Below, piece by piece: positions 17,317 to 27,090 of a stretch of DNA of 33,123 bases. Position 1 is the first letter of the stretch. Each line of letters starts with the position of its first letter. The translations under genes and the position numbers were made by a program. The stretch is taken from positions 1-33,123 of the forward strand of contig NZ_LZSQ01000068.1 in the NCBI RefSeq assembly GCF_001665535.1, read 5' to 3'. This stretch comes from Mycobacterium sp. 852002-51961_SCH5331710 (GTDB lineage: Bacteria > Actinomycetota > Actinomycetes > Mycobacteriales > Mycobacteriaceae). The notes below the pieces were generated by a model. It worked only from the letters and a program-made list of their open reading frames with translations. It was not told where the DNA came from and did not search any database.

Positions 17317-18708
17317 CTATCTTTGCTGATCTTTGCTGATGTCGCGCAAAACCCGCAATGCCGAGCCGATGTCGTGGGCCGTGATCGCCCGCAGGCCGGC
17401 CGGTACCGACCTCACGCCGGGCGGCACCACCGCCGAGGTGAAGCCGAGCCGGGCCGCCTCGGCCAGCCGACGGTCCATCCCGGTGACGCGGCGCAGATCG
17501 CCGGCTAGGCCCACTTCGCCGATGGCGACCGCGGCCGCGGGCATCGGCAGGTTCATCTTCGACGACGCGATGGCGACCGCGACCGCCAGATCCGCCGACG
17601 GATCGGTCAGCCGCATCCCGCCCACCGTCGACAGGTAGATGTCGTGCGCTCCGACCGACATGCCCGCGTGCCTGTCCAGTACCGCGGTGATCATCGCGGC
17701 GCGCGACGAGTCGATTCCGCTCACGGCACGGCGTGCGTTTCCATTCGCAGGCGCCCCGATGAGGGCCTGCACCTCGCCGATCAACGGGCGCTTGCCGTCG
17801 AGGGTGACCGTGATCGCCGTCCCCGCAACGGGTTCGGGCCGCTGGTCGCGGAACAGGCCGGACGGGTCGGCCACCCCCTCGATCCCGTTGTCGTGCAACA
17901 GAAAACAGCCCACCTCGTCGGCCGCACCGAACCGGTTCTTGATGCCGCGGACCATTCGCAGCGACGACGCGCGGTCACCCTCGAAGTGCAGCACGACGTC
18001 GACAAGATGCTCGAGCGACCGCGGGCCTGCGATCGCGCCGTCCTTGGTGACGTGTCCGACGAGGATCATCGCGACGCCGGATGTCTTGGCGGCCATGGTC
18101 AGTGCGGTGGTGATCGCCCGCACCTGCGTGACGCCGCCGGTGACGCCGTCGGCCTCGGTGGTCGACATGGTCTGGACGGAGTCGACCACCACCAGGCTGG
18201 GCTGCACTGCGTCGATGTGTCCGAGCGCGGTGGCCAGGTCCGACTCCGCAGCGAGATACACCTCGTCATGCGTGCAGCGGGTACGTTCGGCCCGCATGCG
18301 GATCTGCCCCGCGGACTCCTCGCCCGAGAGGTACAGCGCGCGTTTACCGGCGGAGGCCCATCGGTGCGCGACCTCCAGCAGAAGCGTCGACTTGCCGACG
18401 CCCGGGTCGCCGGCGAGCAGCGTGACCGATCCGGGAACCAGTCCGCCACCGAGCACCCGGTCCAGTTCCGCGACGCCGGTGTGGAAGTGGCGGGTGCGGC
18501 CCGGGTCGATCGAGCTGATCGGTACGGCCGCGGAGGACGGGGCGACCGAGCGTCGCGTGCCGGAGCCGGCCACCGCGGACAGGACGGCTACCTCGTCGAC
18601 AGTGCCCCAGGTGCCGCACTCCGGGCAACGACCGACCCATTTGAGCGTGATGTGGTGGCACTCCGAGCATCGGTACTGCGAGCGCGCCTTGGCGCCACCT
18701 TTGGCCAC
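17317..18708 (-). CDS. radA: DNA repair protein RadA
   Basis: A 463-residue RecA-related helicase that drives branch migration in recombination repair. The N-terminal zinc finger has Cys14, Cys17, Cys28 and Cys31; Walker A GDPGVGKS is at 100-107; the RadA-specific KNRFG is in [14 protein letters not shown]; the C-terminal half is a Lon-protease-like domain (about 290-455) with SAGLxL-type residues absent, as expected for RadA. The GTG start gives the family-typical [14 protein letters not shown]. The extreme C-terminus has been altered by a 10-bp tandem duplication. lpqE ends 66 bases upstream and disA starts 31 bases downstream on the same strand. Confidence 0.96.
   Translation of the reverse strand: MAKGGAKARSQYRCSECHHITLKWVGRCPECGTWGTVDEVAVLSAVAGSGTRRSVAPSSAAVPISSIDPGRTRHFHTGVAELDRVLGGGLVPGSVTLLAGDPGVGKSTLLLEVAHRWASAGKRALYLSGEESAGQIRMRAERTRCTHDEVYLAAESDLATALGHIDAVQPSLVVVDSVQTMSTTEADGVTGGVTQVRAITTALTMAAKTSGVAMILVGHVTKDGAIAGPRSLEHLVDVVLHFEGDRASSLRMVRGIKNRFGAADEVGCFLLHDNGIEGVADPSGLFRDQRPEPVAGTAITVTLDGKRPLIGEVQALIGAPANGNARRAVSGIDSSRAAMITAVLDRHAGMSVGAHDIYLSTVGGMRLTDPSADLAVAVAIASSKMNLPMPAAAVAIGEVGLAGDLRRVTGMDRRLAEAARLGFTSAVVPPGVRSVPAGLRAITAHDIGSALRVLRDISKDQQR
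17321..17340. repeat. Perfect 10-bp tandem duplication at the radA 3' end
   Basis: CTTTGCTGAT occurs twice in direct tandem (17321-17330 and 17331-17340; plus-strand sequence). It lies in the last codons of radA and shifts the frame so that the protein ends in ISKDQQR. Removing one copy would extend the frame to a TAG at 17295-17297, ten bases from the disA start. Confidence 0.8.
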
Positions 18709-18774
18709 GCTGTGACGGTAGCCGTCAGCGCCGACAGAAACTCAGTGCCGAGCGCTCGTGTCGCCGACTTGGGC

Positions 18775-19344
18775 TCAGTGCCCCCCGCCGCTGTGGCTGC
18801 CTGCTTCGACGGCTCCGCCGCGCCGCGGCGTCTCGCCTGCCGAGATCGGCACCCGCACGGTGGTCTCGCCGGCCTTCTCGAACTTGAACGTGAAGTCGTA
18901 CGTCAGGCCGTTGGTGATCGGCTTGGACAGGGCCACTTTCGCCTCAGCGGCCTCGGCGGCCTCGACGCTCTCCAGCGGGGTGATCTGCCCGTCGGGGGCG
19001 CCGACGGTGAGCATGCCGCCCGCCGGCACGGTGGTGTCGCCGGTCAGCGATACGGTGCCGACGTCGGAGGTGATGGACTCCAGCTTGTCGGCCTGATCCG
19101 GCGAGTTGTTGGCCGCAACGAAGATCAGCTCGACGTCTTTGCCCGGCCGGACGAAGTCGGTCACCTGCTCGGCCCGCACGTGCACATTGCGCAACGCGAT
19201 CTCGCCGACGTTCGCGCTCGTGCCGTTGACCGCCGGCTCCTGTGTGGCCATCTGCGAGACCTGTCCGGAACCGCAGCCGACGAGCGCCCCGCCGACGACA
19301 AAGGCGGCGGCCAGCCCGCAGGCGGCCAGTTTGAAGCGGTCCAC
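18775..19344 (-). CDS. lpqE: LpqE-like lipoprotein
   Basis: A 189-residue exported lipoprotein with a hydrophobic signal ([19 protein letters not shown]) and lipidation Cys24. The mature part is a single beta-rich domain (about 45-170) of the type placed with the PCu(A)C/DUF461 copper-chaperone fold, but the Met/His copper motif of true PCu(A)C is not evident; only a His-rich end (AGSHSGGGH) is seen. Function unknown. The frame is open for 69 codons upstream, but the GTG at 19344 has an excellent AGGAGG five bases before it and yields a proper signal peptide. It heads the lpqE-radA-disA block and diverges from carD. Confidence 0.88.
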   Translation of the reverse strand: MDRFKLAACGLAAAFVVGGALVGCGSGQVSQMATQEPAVNGTSANVGEIALRNVHVRAEQVTDFVRPGKDVELIFVAANNSPDQADKLESITSDVGTVSLTGDTTVPAGGMLTVGAPDGQITPLESVEAAEAAEAKVALSKPITNGLTYDFTFKFEKAGETTVRVPISAGETPRRGGAVEAGSHSGGGH

Positions 19345-19369
19345 TTTTGCCTCCTGCTCGGCCGTCGAG

Positions 19370-19390
19370 GCGACCGATCCGATCGGTCGC
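19370..19390. promoter_or_regulatory. Perfect 10-1-10 palindrome upstream of lpqE
   Basis: GCGACCGATC, a central C, then GATCGGTCGC form an exact inverted repeat 26 bases before the lpqE start codon. With a one-base centre it suits a dimeric DNA-binding protein better than an RNA hairpin, and no T-tract follows on either strand. I cannot name the regulator. Confidence 0.55.
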
Positions 19391-19603
19391 GGGATTCGAC
19401 TATGCAGAGTAGTAGGTGCGTGCTGGCGGCGGTAGCTGAGGTCCGGCGAGCCGCCAGGAACGCGCCAGCAGCTACCGCGGAAGTGCCACCACCCCTTGAT
19501 CAACGGCCCGCGCCAGCTACCCCGTCGGCATCTCCCGGACACCCGAGACATGCACGTATTCGCTGACGTGTCAACCCCCAGTGTTCACCCGAGGTGCCCC
19601 TGA

Positions 19604-20161
<558 letters not shown>

Positions 20162-20166
20162 AGCCG

Positions 20167-20646
20167 ATGACGAGCCTGCCAAGGGTCGGGCTCGGCACCG
20201 ACGTACACCCCATCCAGGCGGGACGGCCCTGCTGGTTGCTGTGTCTGCGCTTCGAGGGGGCGGACGGCTGCGCTGGCCACTCCGACGGCGATGTGGCGGC
20301 GCACGCGCTGTGTGATGCGCTGCTCTCCGCGGCCGGTCTCGGAGATCTTGGCGAGATCTTCGGAACCGATCGCGACGAGTGGCGCGACGCCAGCGGCGCG
20401 GACATGCTCCGGCATGTCCGCGGGCTCATTTCAGGGCAGGGCTTCCGGGTGGTCAACGCCGCCGTCCAGGTCATCGGCAACCGGCCCAAGGTCGGCCCGC
20501 GCCGCGGCGAGGCCCAGAAAATCCTCACCGACTTGCTCGACGCCCCCGTGTCGGTCAGCGCGACGACCACCGATGGGCTGGGTCTGACCGGTCGCGGCGA
20601 GGGTCTCGCGGCGATCGCGACCGCGTTGGTGGTCGAGCGCGATTAG
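20167..20646 (+). CDS. ispF: 2-C-methyl-D-erythritol 2,4-cyclodiphosphate synthase
   Basis: A 159-residue enzyme of the MEP isoprenoid pathway that cyclises CDP-ME 2-phosphate. Metal ligands Asp12 and His14 (GLGTDVHPI) and His46 are present, as are the GHSDGD loop (His38) and [14 protein letters not shown] near the C-terminus. It is not fused to IspD. In other mycobacteria that I can recall, ispD sits between carD and ispF; here the gap is five bases and ispD is absent. The ATG at 20167 yields [15 protein letters not shown], matching the family. Confidence 0.97.
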   Translation: MTSLPRVGLGTDVHPIQAGRPCWLLCLRFEGADGCAGHSDGDVAAHALCDALLSAAGLGDLGEIFGTDRDEWRDASGADMLRHVRGLISGQGFRVVNAAVQVIGNRPKVGPRRGEAQKILTDLLDAPVSVSATTTDGLGLTGRGEGLAAIATALVVERD

Positions 20647-20697
20647 GCCTGTAAGCTGGCGCTTCGTGAATGGGGCGAAGATTCGGGCGGTCGGAGC

Positions 20698-22098
20698 GTG
20701 ACCGATCTGCGACTGCACGACACCATGACCGGTGCTGTGCGCGATTTCGTTCCCGTGCGGCCGGGTCACGCCTCGGTCTACCTCTGCGGCGCCACCGTTC
20801 AGGGTCTACCGCACATCGGGCATGTGCGCAGCGGAGTCGCGTTCGACGTGCTTCGCCGCTGGCTGATGGCCAAGGGCTACGACGTCGCGTTCATCCGCAA
20901 CGTCACCGACATCGACGACAAGATCCTCAACAAGGCCGCCGACGCCGGCAGGCCCTGGTGGGAGTGGGCCGCCACCTATGAACGCGCCTTCTCCGCCGCG
21001 TATGACGCGCTCGGCGTGCTCCCGCCGTCCGCCGAGCCGCGCGCAACCGGGCACATCACCCAGATGGTCGAGCTGATCGAGCGGCTGATCGAGCGGGGCC
21101 ACGCCTACGTCGGTAACGGCGACGTCTACTTCGACGTGCTCAGCCTGCCGGCGTACGGGAAGCTGTCCGGCCACAAGATCGACGACGTCCATCAGGGCGA
21201 GGGCGCCGCCAAGGGCAAGCGCGACGAGCGCGACTTCACCCTGTGGAAGGGCGCCAAACCCGGTGAACCGTCGTGGCCGACGCCGTGGGGTCGCGGGCGG
21301 CCGGGCTGGCACACCGAATGCGTCGCGATGTGCGAGGCCTATCTGGGCGCGGAGTTCGACATCCACGCCGGCGGTATGGATCTGGTATTCCCGCACCACG
21401 AGAACGAGATCGCTCAGGCCGAGGCGGCCGGCGACACATTCGCCCGCTACTGGCTGCACAACGGCTGGGTAACCATGGGCGGCGAGAAGATGAGCAAGTC
21501 GCTGGGCAATGTGCTCGCGATTCCCGCTGTGCTGCAACGTGTCCGGGCGGCGGAGTTGCGTTACTACCTCGGCAGCGCGCACTACCGGTCGATGCTGGAG
21601 TTCTCCGAGACGGCGCTGCAGGACGCCGCGAAGGCCTATACCGGCATCGAGGACTTCCTGCATCGCGTCCGCCACCGCGTCGGCGCCGTCGTGCCGGGCG
21701 AGTGGACGCCGAAATTCGCCGCGGCCCTTGATGACGATCTCGCGGTGCCGATCGCGCTGGCCGAGGTGCACGCCGCCAGGGCCGAGGGCAATCGCGCGCT
21801 CGACGCCGGCGACCACGAGACCGCCTTGACCCAGGCGATGTCGATCCGCGCGATGATGGGAATCCTCGGCGCCGATCCGCTCGACGAGCGTTGGGAGTCC
21901 AAGGACGAGACCTCGGCGGCGCTGGCCGCCGTCGACGTGCTGGTGCGGGCGGAGGTCGAGCGGCGCGAGGATGCGCGTGCGCGACGCGACTGGGCCGAGG
22001 CCGACGCGATCCGGGACCGCCTGAAGGAGGCCGGAATCGAGGTCACCGACACCGCCGACGGTCCGCAGTGGACGCTGCTCGACGGGCACACCAAGTAG
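20698..22098 (+). CDS. cysS: Cysteinyl-tRNA synthetase
   Basis: A 466-residue class I synthetase. HIGH is at residues 39-42 (GLPHIGH) and KMSKS at 264-268. The active-site zinc ligands Cys30, Cys208, His233 and Glu237 keep the spacing of the E. coli enzyme. The C-terminal anticodon-binding helical domain ends with [19 protein letters not shown]. This is the housekeeping CysS and not the MshC mycothiol ligase, which lacks the C-terminal domain. The GTG at 20698 follows ispF after 51 bases. The stop is immediately followed by the rlmB ATG with no gap. Confidence 0.97.
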   Translation: MTDLRLHDTMTGAVRDFVPVRPGHASVYLCGATVQGLPHIGHVRSGVAFDVLRRWLMAKGYDVAFIRNVTDIDDKILNKAADAGRPWWEWAATYERAFSAAYDALGVLPPSAEPRATGHITQMVELIERLIERGHAYVGNGDVYFDVLSLPAYGKLSGHKIDDVHQGEGAAKGKRDERDFTLWKGAKPGEPSWPTPWGRGRPGWHTECVAMCEAYLGAEFDIHAGGMDLVFPHHENEIAQAEAAGDTFARYWLHNGWVTMGGEKMSKSLGNVLAIPAVLQRVRAAELRYYLGSAHYRSMLEFSETALQDAAKAYTGIEDFLHRVRHRVGAVVPGEWTPKFAAALDDDLAVPIALAEVHAARAEGNRALDAGDHETALTQAMSIRAMMGILGADPLDERWESKDETSAALAAVDVLVRAEVERREDARARRDWAEADAIRDRLKEAGIEVTDTADGPQWTLLDGHTK

Positions 22099-23043
22099 AT
22101 GGCCGGCAATTCGAAGCGCAGGGGCGCGGTCCGCAAACCGGGCACCAAGAAGGGGCCGACGGTCGGCTCGGGCGGTGTGCGCCGCCGCGGGCTCGAGGGC
22201 CGCGGCGCCACCCCTCCCGCGCACATGCGTCCCAACCACCCGGCGGCCAAGCGCGCGGCGAAGGCCGCCAAATCGCAGGCGCGCCGGCAGACCAAGAAGA
22301 CCGACGACACCGAGATCGTTCTCGGACGCAACCCCGTCCTGGAATGCCTGCGCGCGCACGTGCCCGCGACGGCGCTCTACGTCGCGCTGGGGGCAGAGGC
22401 CGACGAGCGGCTGACCGAGTCGGTGCAGATCGCCGCCGACGCGGGCATCTCGATTCTCGAGGTGCCGCGCCACGACCTCGACCGCATCGCCGCCAACGGG
22501 CTGCATCAGGGTGTGGCGCTGCAGATTCCGCCCTATCAGTACGCCCACCCGGACGACCTGCTCTCGGCGGTGACGGCGGACGGCTCCTCGGCCCTACTGG
22601 TGGCGCTGGACAACATCTCCGATCCCCGCAACCTCGGTGCGATCGTGCGCTCGGTCGCGGCGTTCGGAGGCCACGGCGTCCTCATCCCGCAGCGCCGATC
22701 GGCCTCGGTGACAGCGGTCGCGTGGCGCACGAGCGCGGGTGCCGCGGCTCGGCTGCCGGTGGCCAGGGCCACGAACCTGACTCGCACGCTGAAGAGTTGG
22801 GCCGACGCGGGCCTGCAGATCGTCGGGTTGGACGCCGACGGGCACACCACGGTCGACGAGCTGGACGGCTCCGGACCGATGGTTGTGGTGGTCGGCTCGG
22901 AGGGCAAGGGACTTTCCCGGCTGGTCCGCGAGACCTGCGACGCGGTGGTGTCCATTCCGATGGCGGGGCCGACCGAGTCGCTGAACGCGTCGGTGGCCGC
23001 GGGCGTCGTGCTCGCCGAGATCGCCCGCCAGCGCAGGAGCTAG
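22099..23043 (+). CDS. rlmB: 23S rRNA 2'-O-methyltransferase (TrmH/RlmB family)
   Basis: A 314-residue SPOUT-class RNA methyltransferase. A basic disordered N-terminal extension (1-68, rich in K/R) precedes the RNA-substrate-binding domain (about 72-150). The SPOUT domain has motif 1 [15 protein letters not shown] from residue 171, motif 2 GSEGKGLS (266-273) and motif 3 ESLNASVA (293-300), which build the trefoil-knot SAM site. The probable target is G2251 (E. coli numbering) of 23S rRNA; M. tuberculosis calls the gene tsnR. It starts directly at the cysS stop. Its TAG shares the palindrome CTAG with the convergent transporter stop. Confidence 0.94.
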   Translation: MAGNSKRRGAVRKPGTKKGPTVGSGGVRRRGLEGRGATPPAHMRPNHPAAKRAAKAAKSQARRQTKKTDDTEIVLGRNPVLECLRAHVPATALYVALGAEADERLTESVQIAADAGISILEVPRHDLDRIAANGLHQGVALQIPPYQYAHPDDLLSAVTADGSSALLVALDNISDPRNLGAIVRSVAAFGGHGVLIPQRRSASVTAVAWRTSAGAAARLPVARATNLTRTLKSWADAGLQIVGLDADGHTTVDELDGSGPMVVVVGSEGKGLSRLVRETCDAVVSIPMAGPTESLNASVAAGVVLAEIARQRRS

Positions 23044-24296
23044 AGCCCGGACACCCGCAGTCCCAGCCACAGGCCGGTGACCGCGACAACCAATGTGGCC
23101 GGAACCGTGCACAGCCCGACCCGACTGAATTCGGTTGCGTTTGTTGTCATCTCGCGGCGCACGACACTGCGCCACAGCAGGTTGGCCAGCGAACCGACGT
23201 AGGTCAGGTTCGGCCCGATGTTCACCCCGATCAGCACCGCCAACACCGCCCCCGGCCCGGTGGCCGACACCAACGGCAGCAGCACCAGAACCGCGGGCAG
23301 GTTGTTCACAATGTTCGACAGCACCGCCGCGACGGCAGCGATGCCCAGTAGCGCGAGCAGGCCCTGACCGTCGGGCAGCAGGCCACGCATCGCGGTGTCG
23401 AGGCCGTTGACCATCACGGCGTCGACCACAATGCTCAGGCACAGCACGAACACCAGGAACGGCACGTCCGCGGCGGCGGCGAGACGGGTCACGGTCGTAT
23501 GGCCTCGGGCCAGGCTCCGCCCGCCGAGCACCAGTACTCCGCCCAGCGCCGCCCAGGCCGGCGAGAATCCGAGCATCGATGCGACGACGAAACCGCCCAG
23601 GGTCAACCCCAACACGACGAGCGGGAACACCGGTACGTGCACGGTCTCCTGCATCACCGGCTCTGGCGTGACGGACAGATCATGACGGAAAAGCCAACGC
23701 AGCAGCGCGAATTCGACGGCGATTGCGGCCAGCCACGGCAGCGCCATGAGCCCCGCGAACCCGAGGAACGAAACCCCTGCAGCGGTGAACGCCAGAAGAT
23801 TGGTCAGATTCGATACGGGTAACAGCAGCGACGCGCTGTTGGCCAGGTGCGCCGTGGCATAGGCGTGTGGCCTGGCCGGAACGGACAGGATCCGGGCGGT
23901 CGCCAGCACCACCGGTGTCAGCAGCACCACCGTCGCATCCAGGCTCAAGATCGCGGTCGTTGCCGCCGCTATCGCGAATACCCCTGCGAGCAGACGACTC
24001 TGGCTGCCGTCGGCGGCGCGGGCCATCGCCGCGCCCGCGGCGCGGAACACCCCTTCGTCCGCGCACAGCCGCGCCAGCACCAGCACCACCGCCAGAAACC
24101 CGACCACCGGCAACAGTCGGCCAACCTCTTGCACCGCCTCACGTGGTGAGACGATGTCGGCCGCGATCAGCAGCACCGCGACCGGGACGGCGACGACGGC
24201 CTCGGGCCACCTGTGCGGGCGGGCTACCGCGAAGACCAGCACGACCGCCAGCGCGGCCGCAGACGCAATCAGCTCCACGGGTCGGCGGGCTGCCAC
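23040..24296 (-). CDS. ArsB/CitM-type (ion transporter superfamily) membrane protein
   Basis: A 418-residue polytopic membrane protein with about ten to eleven hydrophobic helices, e.g. [56 protein letters not shown]. The SLC13/ArsB hallmark repeats are visible: [13 protein letters not shown] in the first half and [19 protein letters not shown] in the second, each followed by N-x-G/N-rich loops ([28 protein letters not shown]). It resembles M. tuberculosis ArsB2 (Rv3578). The substrate is uncertain: arsenite export is suggested by name only, and no arsR or arsC is nearby. GTG at 24296 overlaps the upstream hydrolase gene by 28 bases; GTG at 24278 would cut this to 10. Confidence 0.88.
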   Translation of the reverse strand: MAARRPVELIASAAALAVVLVFAVARPHRWPEAVVAVPVAVLLIAADIVSPREAVQEVGRLLPVVGFLAVVLVLARLCADEGVFRAAGAAMARAADGSQSRLLAGVFAIAAATTAILSLDATVVLLTPVVLATARILSVPARPHAYATAHLANSASLLLPVSNLTNLLAFTAAGVSFLGFAGLMALPWLAAIAVEFALLRWLFRHDLSVTPEPVMQETVHVPVFPLVVLGLTLGGFVVASMLGFSPAWAALGGVLVLGGRSLARGHTTVTRLAAAADVPFLVFVLCLSIVVDAVMVNGLDTAMRGLLPDGQGLLALLGIAAVAAVLSNIVNNLPAVLVLLPLVSATGPGAVLAVLIGVNIGPNLTYVGSLANLLWRSVVRREMTTNATEFSRVGLCTVPATLVVAVTGLWLGLRVSGL

Positions 24297-25189
24297 AGCG
24301 TGGGCAGGTGCAGAGCGACACCGTCGCCGCCGGCCAGGCGCGACAGCACCCGCATCGAAACGTCGAGGTCGTCAGCGGCGTAGGGGAGCGCACGCAGCGG
24401 CTCATGCAGCGGACGGAAGAAGTCGTCCCAGTGGATGAGCACCACGCGGCGAGCTCCGACGGTGCCTACGGTCTCGCGCCAGTAGTCCTCCAGGTAGCGC
24501 TCCGGTTGCAAGCCGAGCTGCCCGACCCCGAGATACACGACGTCGGCGCGCTGCCCGGCCAGCGCGCCGGGAGCGAACCCCGCACTGCCGACGATCAACA
24601 GGCTTTGACCCGACGGACGGTGGTGCACCAGCGTGGACCACGCCTCACCGCACCGGTATGCCGACACCTTGACCGGCGGCACGATCGGGCTGGTGATGAC
24701 ACCCGGAAACCGGTCGGGCGGACAGTGATTCCCCTCGAAGAGCATGACGTCGTAGGGACCGAGGGCGACGGGCGCGCCGGGTTCGGCGATGACGATGCGG
24801 TCCTCCGGTAATCGGTGGCCGCGTCCGACCTGTGCGGCCGACTGCCCGCCGACGAGGTGAGCGCCGGTCCGCTCGGCGACGACCGCGCTGTCCATCGCGT
24901 GGTCGTAATGGGTGTGCACGGGCAGGACGGCTTCCAGCCGGTCGATTCGCAGGCGGGCGAGGCACCCGTCGATGCGCGGTTGCGACGGTGACAGCCTCCG
25001 CATGCCGACCTCGAGCAGGCCGGGCCTTGAGAAGAAGCCGTCGGTCAGGATCGCCGATTCGCCGTCGTCGATGTGCAGCGTCGTGACGCCCGCCCAGGTG
25101 ACCGTCAGCGGCGTCCTCGCGGTCGCCGGCGGCGTGTCGAAGTAGCGCTCGTAATCCGTCAGGTCGGGCCGGCCAAGCTTGAGGCGCAT
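24269..25189 (-). CDS. Metallo-beta-lactamase-fold hydrolase (UlaG/NAPE-PLD-like)
   Basis: A 306-residue cytoplasmic metallohydrolase. The metal motif H-x-H-x-D-H is at 92-97 (HTHYDH); later candidate ligands include the histidine in FEGNHCPPD, the aspartate of the GQRADVVYLG region and the histidine in VVLIHWDDFF. The layout is that of the UlaG/NAPE-PLD branch rather than true beta-lactamases. No signal peptide is seen. The start at 25189 (MRLKLGRPDLTDYERYF) was chosen because the 37 codons upstream overlap rpmE2. It is ten bases downstream of rpmE2 and overlaps the transporter gene, suggesting one transcript with the zinc-responsive genes. Position matches Rv3577; the substrate is unknown. 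Confidence 0.88.
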   Translation of the reverse strand: MRLKLGRPDLTDYERYFDTPPATARTPLTVTWAGVTTLHIDDGESAILTDGFFSRPGLLEVGMRRLSPSQPRIDGCLARLRIDRLEAVLPVHTHYDHAMDSAVVAERTGAHLVGGQSAAQVGRGHRLPEDRIVIAEPGAPVALGPYDVMLFEGNHCPPDRFPGVITSPIVPPVKVSAYRCGEAWSTLVHHRPSGQSLLIVGSAGFAPGALAGQRADVVYLGVGQLGLQPERYLEDYWRETVGTVGARRVVLIHWDDFFRPLHEPLRALPYAADDLDVSMRVLSRLAGGDGVALHLPTLWQPADPWS

Positions 25190-25199
25190 GGGGTCAACC

Positions 25200-25451
25200 C
25201 TAAGCTGGGCTTCTCCCGTACCGGCGGCGGAACTTCTCGACTTGCCCGGCGGTGTCAATATGGCGAAGCGATCCGGTCCAGAACGGGTGTGATGCCGCAC
25301 TGATGTCGACGACGACCAGCGGATAGACCCGGCCGTCCTCCCACTCGATCGTGCGCTCGCTTGCGATGGTCGATCGGGTCAGGAATGCGTCGCCGGTGGT
25401 GGTGTCCTGAAACACGACCGGGTAGTAGTTGGGGTGAATGCCGTCTTTCAG
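25200..25451 (-). CDS. rpmE2: Ribosomal protein L31 type B (zinc-independent), apparent CTG start
   Basis: An 83-residue L31 of the type B (C-minus) form: no cysteine at all, so it needs no zinc and can replace zinc-binding L31 under zinc starvation. The N-terminal sequence conserved in the family, [15 protein letters not shown], is only recovered if translation begins at CTG 25451-25449. That codon overlaps the mrf stop (CTGA) and has AAGGAG ideally placed seven bases upstream. No in-frame ATG, GTG or TTG is found nearby upstream, and the first downstream GTG (25415) would delete the conserved first 12 residues. It is second in a minus-strand run mrf-rpmE2-hydrolase-transporter. Confidence 0.9.
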   Translation of the reverse strand: MKDGIHPNYYPVVFQDTTTGDAFLTRSTIASERTIEWEDGRVYPLVVVDISAASHPFWTGSLRHIDTAGQVEKFRRRYGRSPA

Positions 25452-26629
25452 CGGTCCTCTCCTTCGCGTCGGGTGCTGACTTCGTCGATGTGATCGCCCA
25501 TGCCGTCACATGGGTCTTCGTGCCAGTCTCCGAAAGGGTCTGCGTAACTGGACCATTCACTCGGATGTGCCCATTCGGCGTCGGTCAGCAGGGCTGACCG
25601 CAACCCGTCGACGATCGTCTCGGGCTCGGCTCCGCACACCAGCACGGTGATCGACACGTGGCGGTCACCGAGCCGGTTATCCCAGTCGGCAGCGGCCAGC
25701 GCCGCGCGTTGCGGGTCGGCGTAGGCCTGTTCGCCGGTGCTCATCGCCGCCAGCCAGCGGCCCGCGTACTCGAACCGCATTCCGCCGCCCGCTGATTCCA
25801 GCCACATCACGTCGTCGAACCGGTTGGCCAACCACAGCCGTCCCCTCGCGCGCACCACACCGTCCAGCAACACGTCGAGCGCTGCATGCAATCGCTGCGG
25901 GTGAAACGGGCGGCGAGCCGAGAACAGCAACACCCCGACATCGCCGTCGGCATCCAGGGACGGCTGGCCGGCGAGCAGTGGGTCGTGCGGGTTGTCGCTG
26001 CGTCCGCGCCTGCTGTCGGGGTCGAGGTTGGCCAATGCTGCCTCGACACGGTGGGCCCCGACCGTCAGACGCGCCCGAGGCGCCAACCTTCGCAACACTT
26101 TCAGCGTTGGCGAGTGCGGCTTGTCGAGTACGAGTGCGTCGGCGAACTCAGCCTGTCCGACCACCACCTGCGCCACGGTCCGCCCGTCGTCGAGGTCCTC
26201 GTCGTCGATGGCCTGCTCCAACCAGAGCGCGGCATCGACACCGGTCACCACCGCGTCGATCCGGACGTCGAGCGCCGCTGGACCGTCGACGTACCCGGGG
26301 CCAACGCGAACGCGCACGTTGTTGATCGCCCAGCAGACCGGCTCCGGTTCGAGCCACGGCATGAGTTGCACCGCAATGCGATTGACATCGCCGCGGCGGT
26401 GCAATCGGCGCAACAGCACCAGCAGGTCCTCGCGCACCGTGCAGGTCACACATCCACGAACCAGCTCGATAGGCCATTCCGATGTCCCCGACGACGTCGC
26501 GACGCTGCGCACGACGACCTGACCGTCGTAGCTGTGCCGGACCACCACCGTCCCCGTCGCGCGGGCCAGTACCTCGGCGATGCCGGCGGTGTCGCCTTGT
26601 CCGCAGATGAGCACGACCGGAGTGCGCAC
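25448..26629 (-). CDS. mrf: CobW/P47K-family protein, probable Mrf (ribosome hibernation factor recruiter)
   Basis: A 393-residue CobW-related protein. The N-terminal strand-loop that carries the P-loop in true CobW GTPases is degenerate ([10 protein letters not shown], no GKT), so GTP binding is doubtful. A Cys60-x-x-Cys63 motif (RGCVTCTV) stands where CobW proteins have CxCC. A C-terminal CobW_C-like domain (about 245-360; [17 protein letters not shown]) is present. From memory, this matches Mrf of M. smegmatis, a zinc-repressed CobW-like protein encoded with the C-minus ribosomal proteins that recruits the hibernation factor MPY. GTG 26629 follows GAGGAGGTCCT. The Zur-like palindrome lies 16 bases upstream. 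Confidence 0.82.
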   Translation of the reverse strand: MRTPVVLICGQGDTAGIAEVLARATGTVVVRHSYDGQVVVRSVATSSGTSEWPIELVRGCVTCTVREDLLVLLRRLHRRGDVNRIAVQLMPWLEPEPVCWAINNVRVRVGPGYVDGPAALDVRIDAVVTGVDAALWLEQAIDDEDLDDGRTVAQVVVGQAEFADALVLDKPHSPTLKVLRRLAPRARLTVGAHRVEAALANLDPDSRRGRSDNPHDPLLAGQPSLDADGDVGVLLFSARRPFHPQRLHAALDVLLDGVVRARGRLWLANRFDDVMWLESAGGGMRFEYAGRWLAAMSTGEQAYADPQRAALAAADWDNRLGDRHVSITVLVCGAEPETIVDGLRSALLTDAEWAHPSEWSSYADPFGDWHEDPCDGMGDHIDEVSTRREGEDR

Positions 26630-26644
26630 AGGACCTCCTCAAGT

Positions 26645-26659
26645 TGAAAATGATTTTCA
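26645..26659. promoter_or_regulatory. Zur-type operator in the mrf / rpmB2 divergent promoter
   Basis: TGAAAAT-G-ATTTTCA is a perfect 7-1-7 inverted repeat that matches the actinobacterial Zur box (consensus about TGAAAATGATTTTCA). It lies 16 bases from the mrf start and 31 from the rpmB2 start, so zinc-loaded Zur could silence both directions. The genes it controls (zinc-free L31, L28, L33 and Mrf) are classic Zur targets, which supports the call. Confidence 0.9.
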
Positions 26660-26689
26660 TTAACGTTAGCGTATCGACCGAGGAGGATC

Positions 26690-26926
26690 ATGTCAGCGCA
26701 CTGTCAGGTAACCGGCCGAGCACCAGGCTTCGGCAACTCCGTATCGCACTCACATCGGCGCACCCGTCGTCGCTGGAGCCCGAACATTCAGATGAAGACG
26801 TACTACCTCGCGTCAGAGGACCGCCGGATCAAACTGCGGGTGAGCGCCAAGGGCATCAAGGTCATCGACCGCGACGGCATTGAAGCCGTTGTCGCACGCC
26901 TACGCAAGCAGGGACAGAAGATCTGA
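26690..26926 (+). CDS. rpmB2: Ribosomal protein L28, zinc-independent paralogue
   Basis: A 78-residue L28 ([29 protein letters not shown]). It keeps only one cysteine (Cys5), so the zinc ribbon of the C-plus form cannot form; this is the C-minus paralogue expected under zinc limitation. The C-terminal part ([22 protein letters not shown]) is typical. AGGAGG at 26681-26686 is only three bases before the ATG. The TGA overlaps the rpmG2 ATG (TGATG, 26924-26928). It is the first gene to the right of the Zur-type operator. Confidence 0.95.
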   Translation: MSAHCQVTGRAPGFGNSVSHSHRRTRRRWSPNIQMKTYYLASEDRRIKLRVSAKGIKVIDRDGIEAVVARLRKQGQKI

Positions 26927-27090
26927 TGGCGCGCACCGATATCCGGCCGATCGTCAAGCTGCGGTCGACGGCCGGCACAGGCTACACGTACGTCACGCGC
27001 AAGAACCGCCGAAACGACCCGGACCGCTTAGTGCTGCGCAAATACGATCCGGTCATTCGTCGTCATGTCGATTTTCGCGAGGAGCGCTGA
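26926..27090 (+). CDS. rpmG2: Ribosomal protein L33, zinc-independent paralogue
   Basis: A 54-residue L33 (begins [20 protein letters not shown], ends VDFREER) with no cysteines, i.e. the C-minus form lacking the CxxC zinc knuckle. It fits the bacterial L33 length and pattern ([21 protein letters not shown]). Its ATG shares one base with the rpmB2 stop and its TGA shares one base with the whiB ATG, so the three genes are translationally coupled behind the Zur-type operator. Confidence 0.95.
   Translation: MARTDIRPIVKLRSTAGTGYTYVTRKNRRNDPDRLVLRKYDPVIRRHVDFREER

Noticed and set aside
17644..19566. 640-codon open frame antisense to radA and lpqE
   Set aside because: No family motif and it runs opposite two well-identified genes; lacks a plausible ribosome-binding site. 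High-GC shadow.
20806..22548. Very long open frame (580 codons) antisense to cysS and rlmB
   Set aside because: No recognisable domains, composition dominated by Arg/Gly/Val/His, and it mirrors the codon structure of two certain genes. Typical high-GC shadow.
25448..26629. Reading the CobW-family gene as a cobalamin-biosynthesis CobW because of the B12 genes nearby
   Set aside because: It lacks the P-loop, is joined to rpmE2 and faces a Zur box, all of which fit the zinc/Mrf context rather than cobaltochelatase support.
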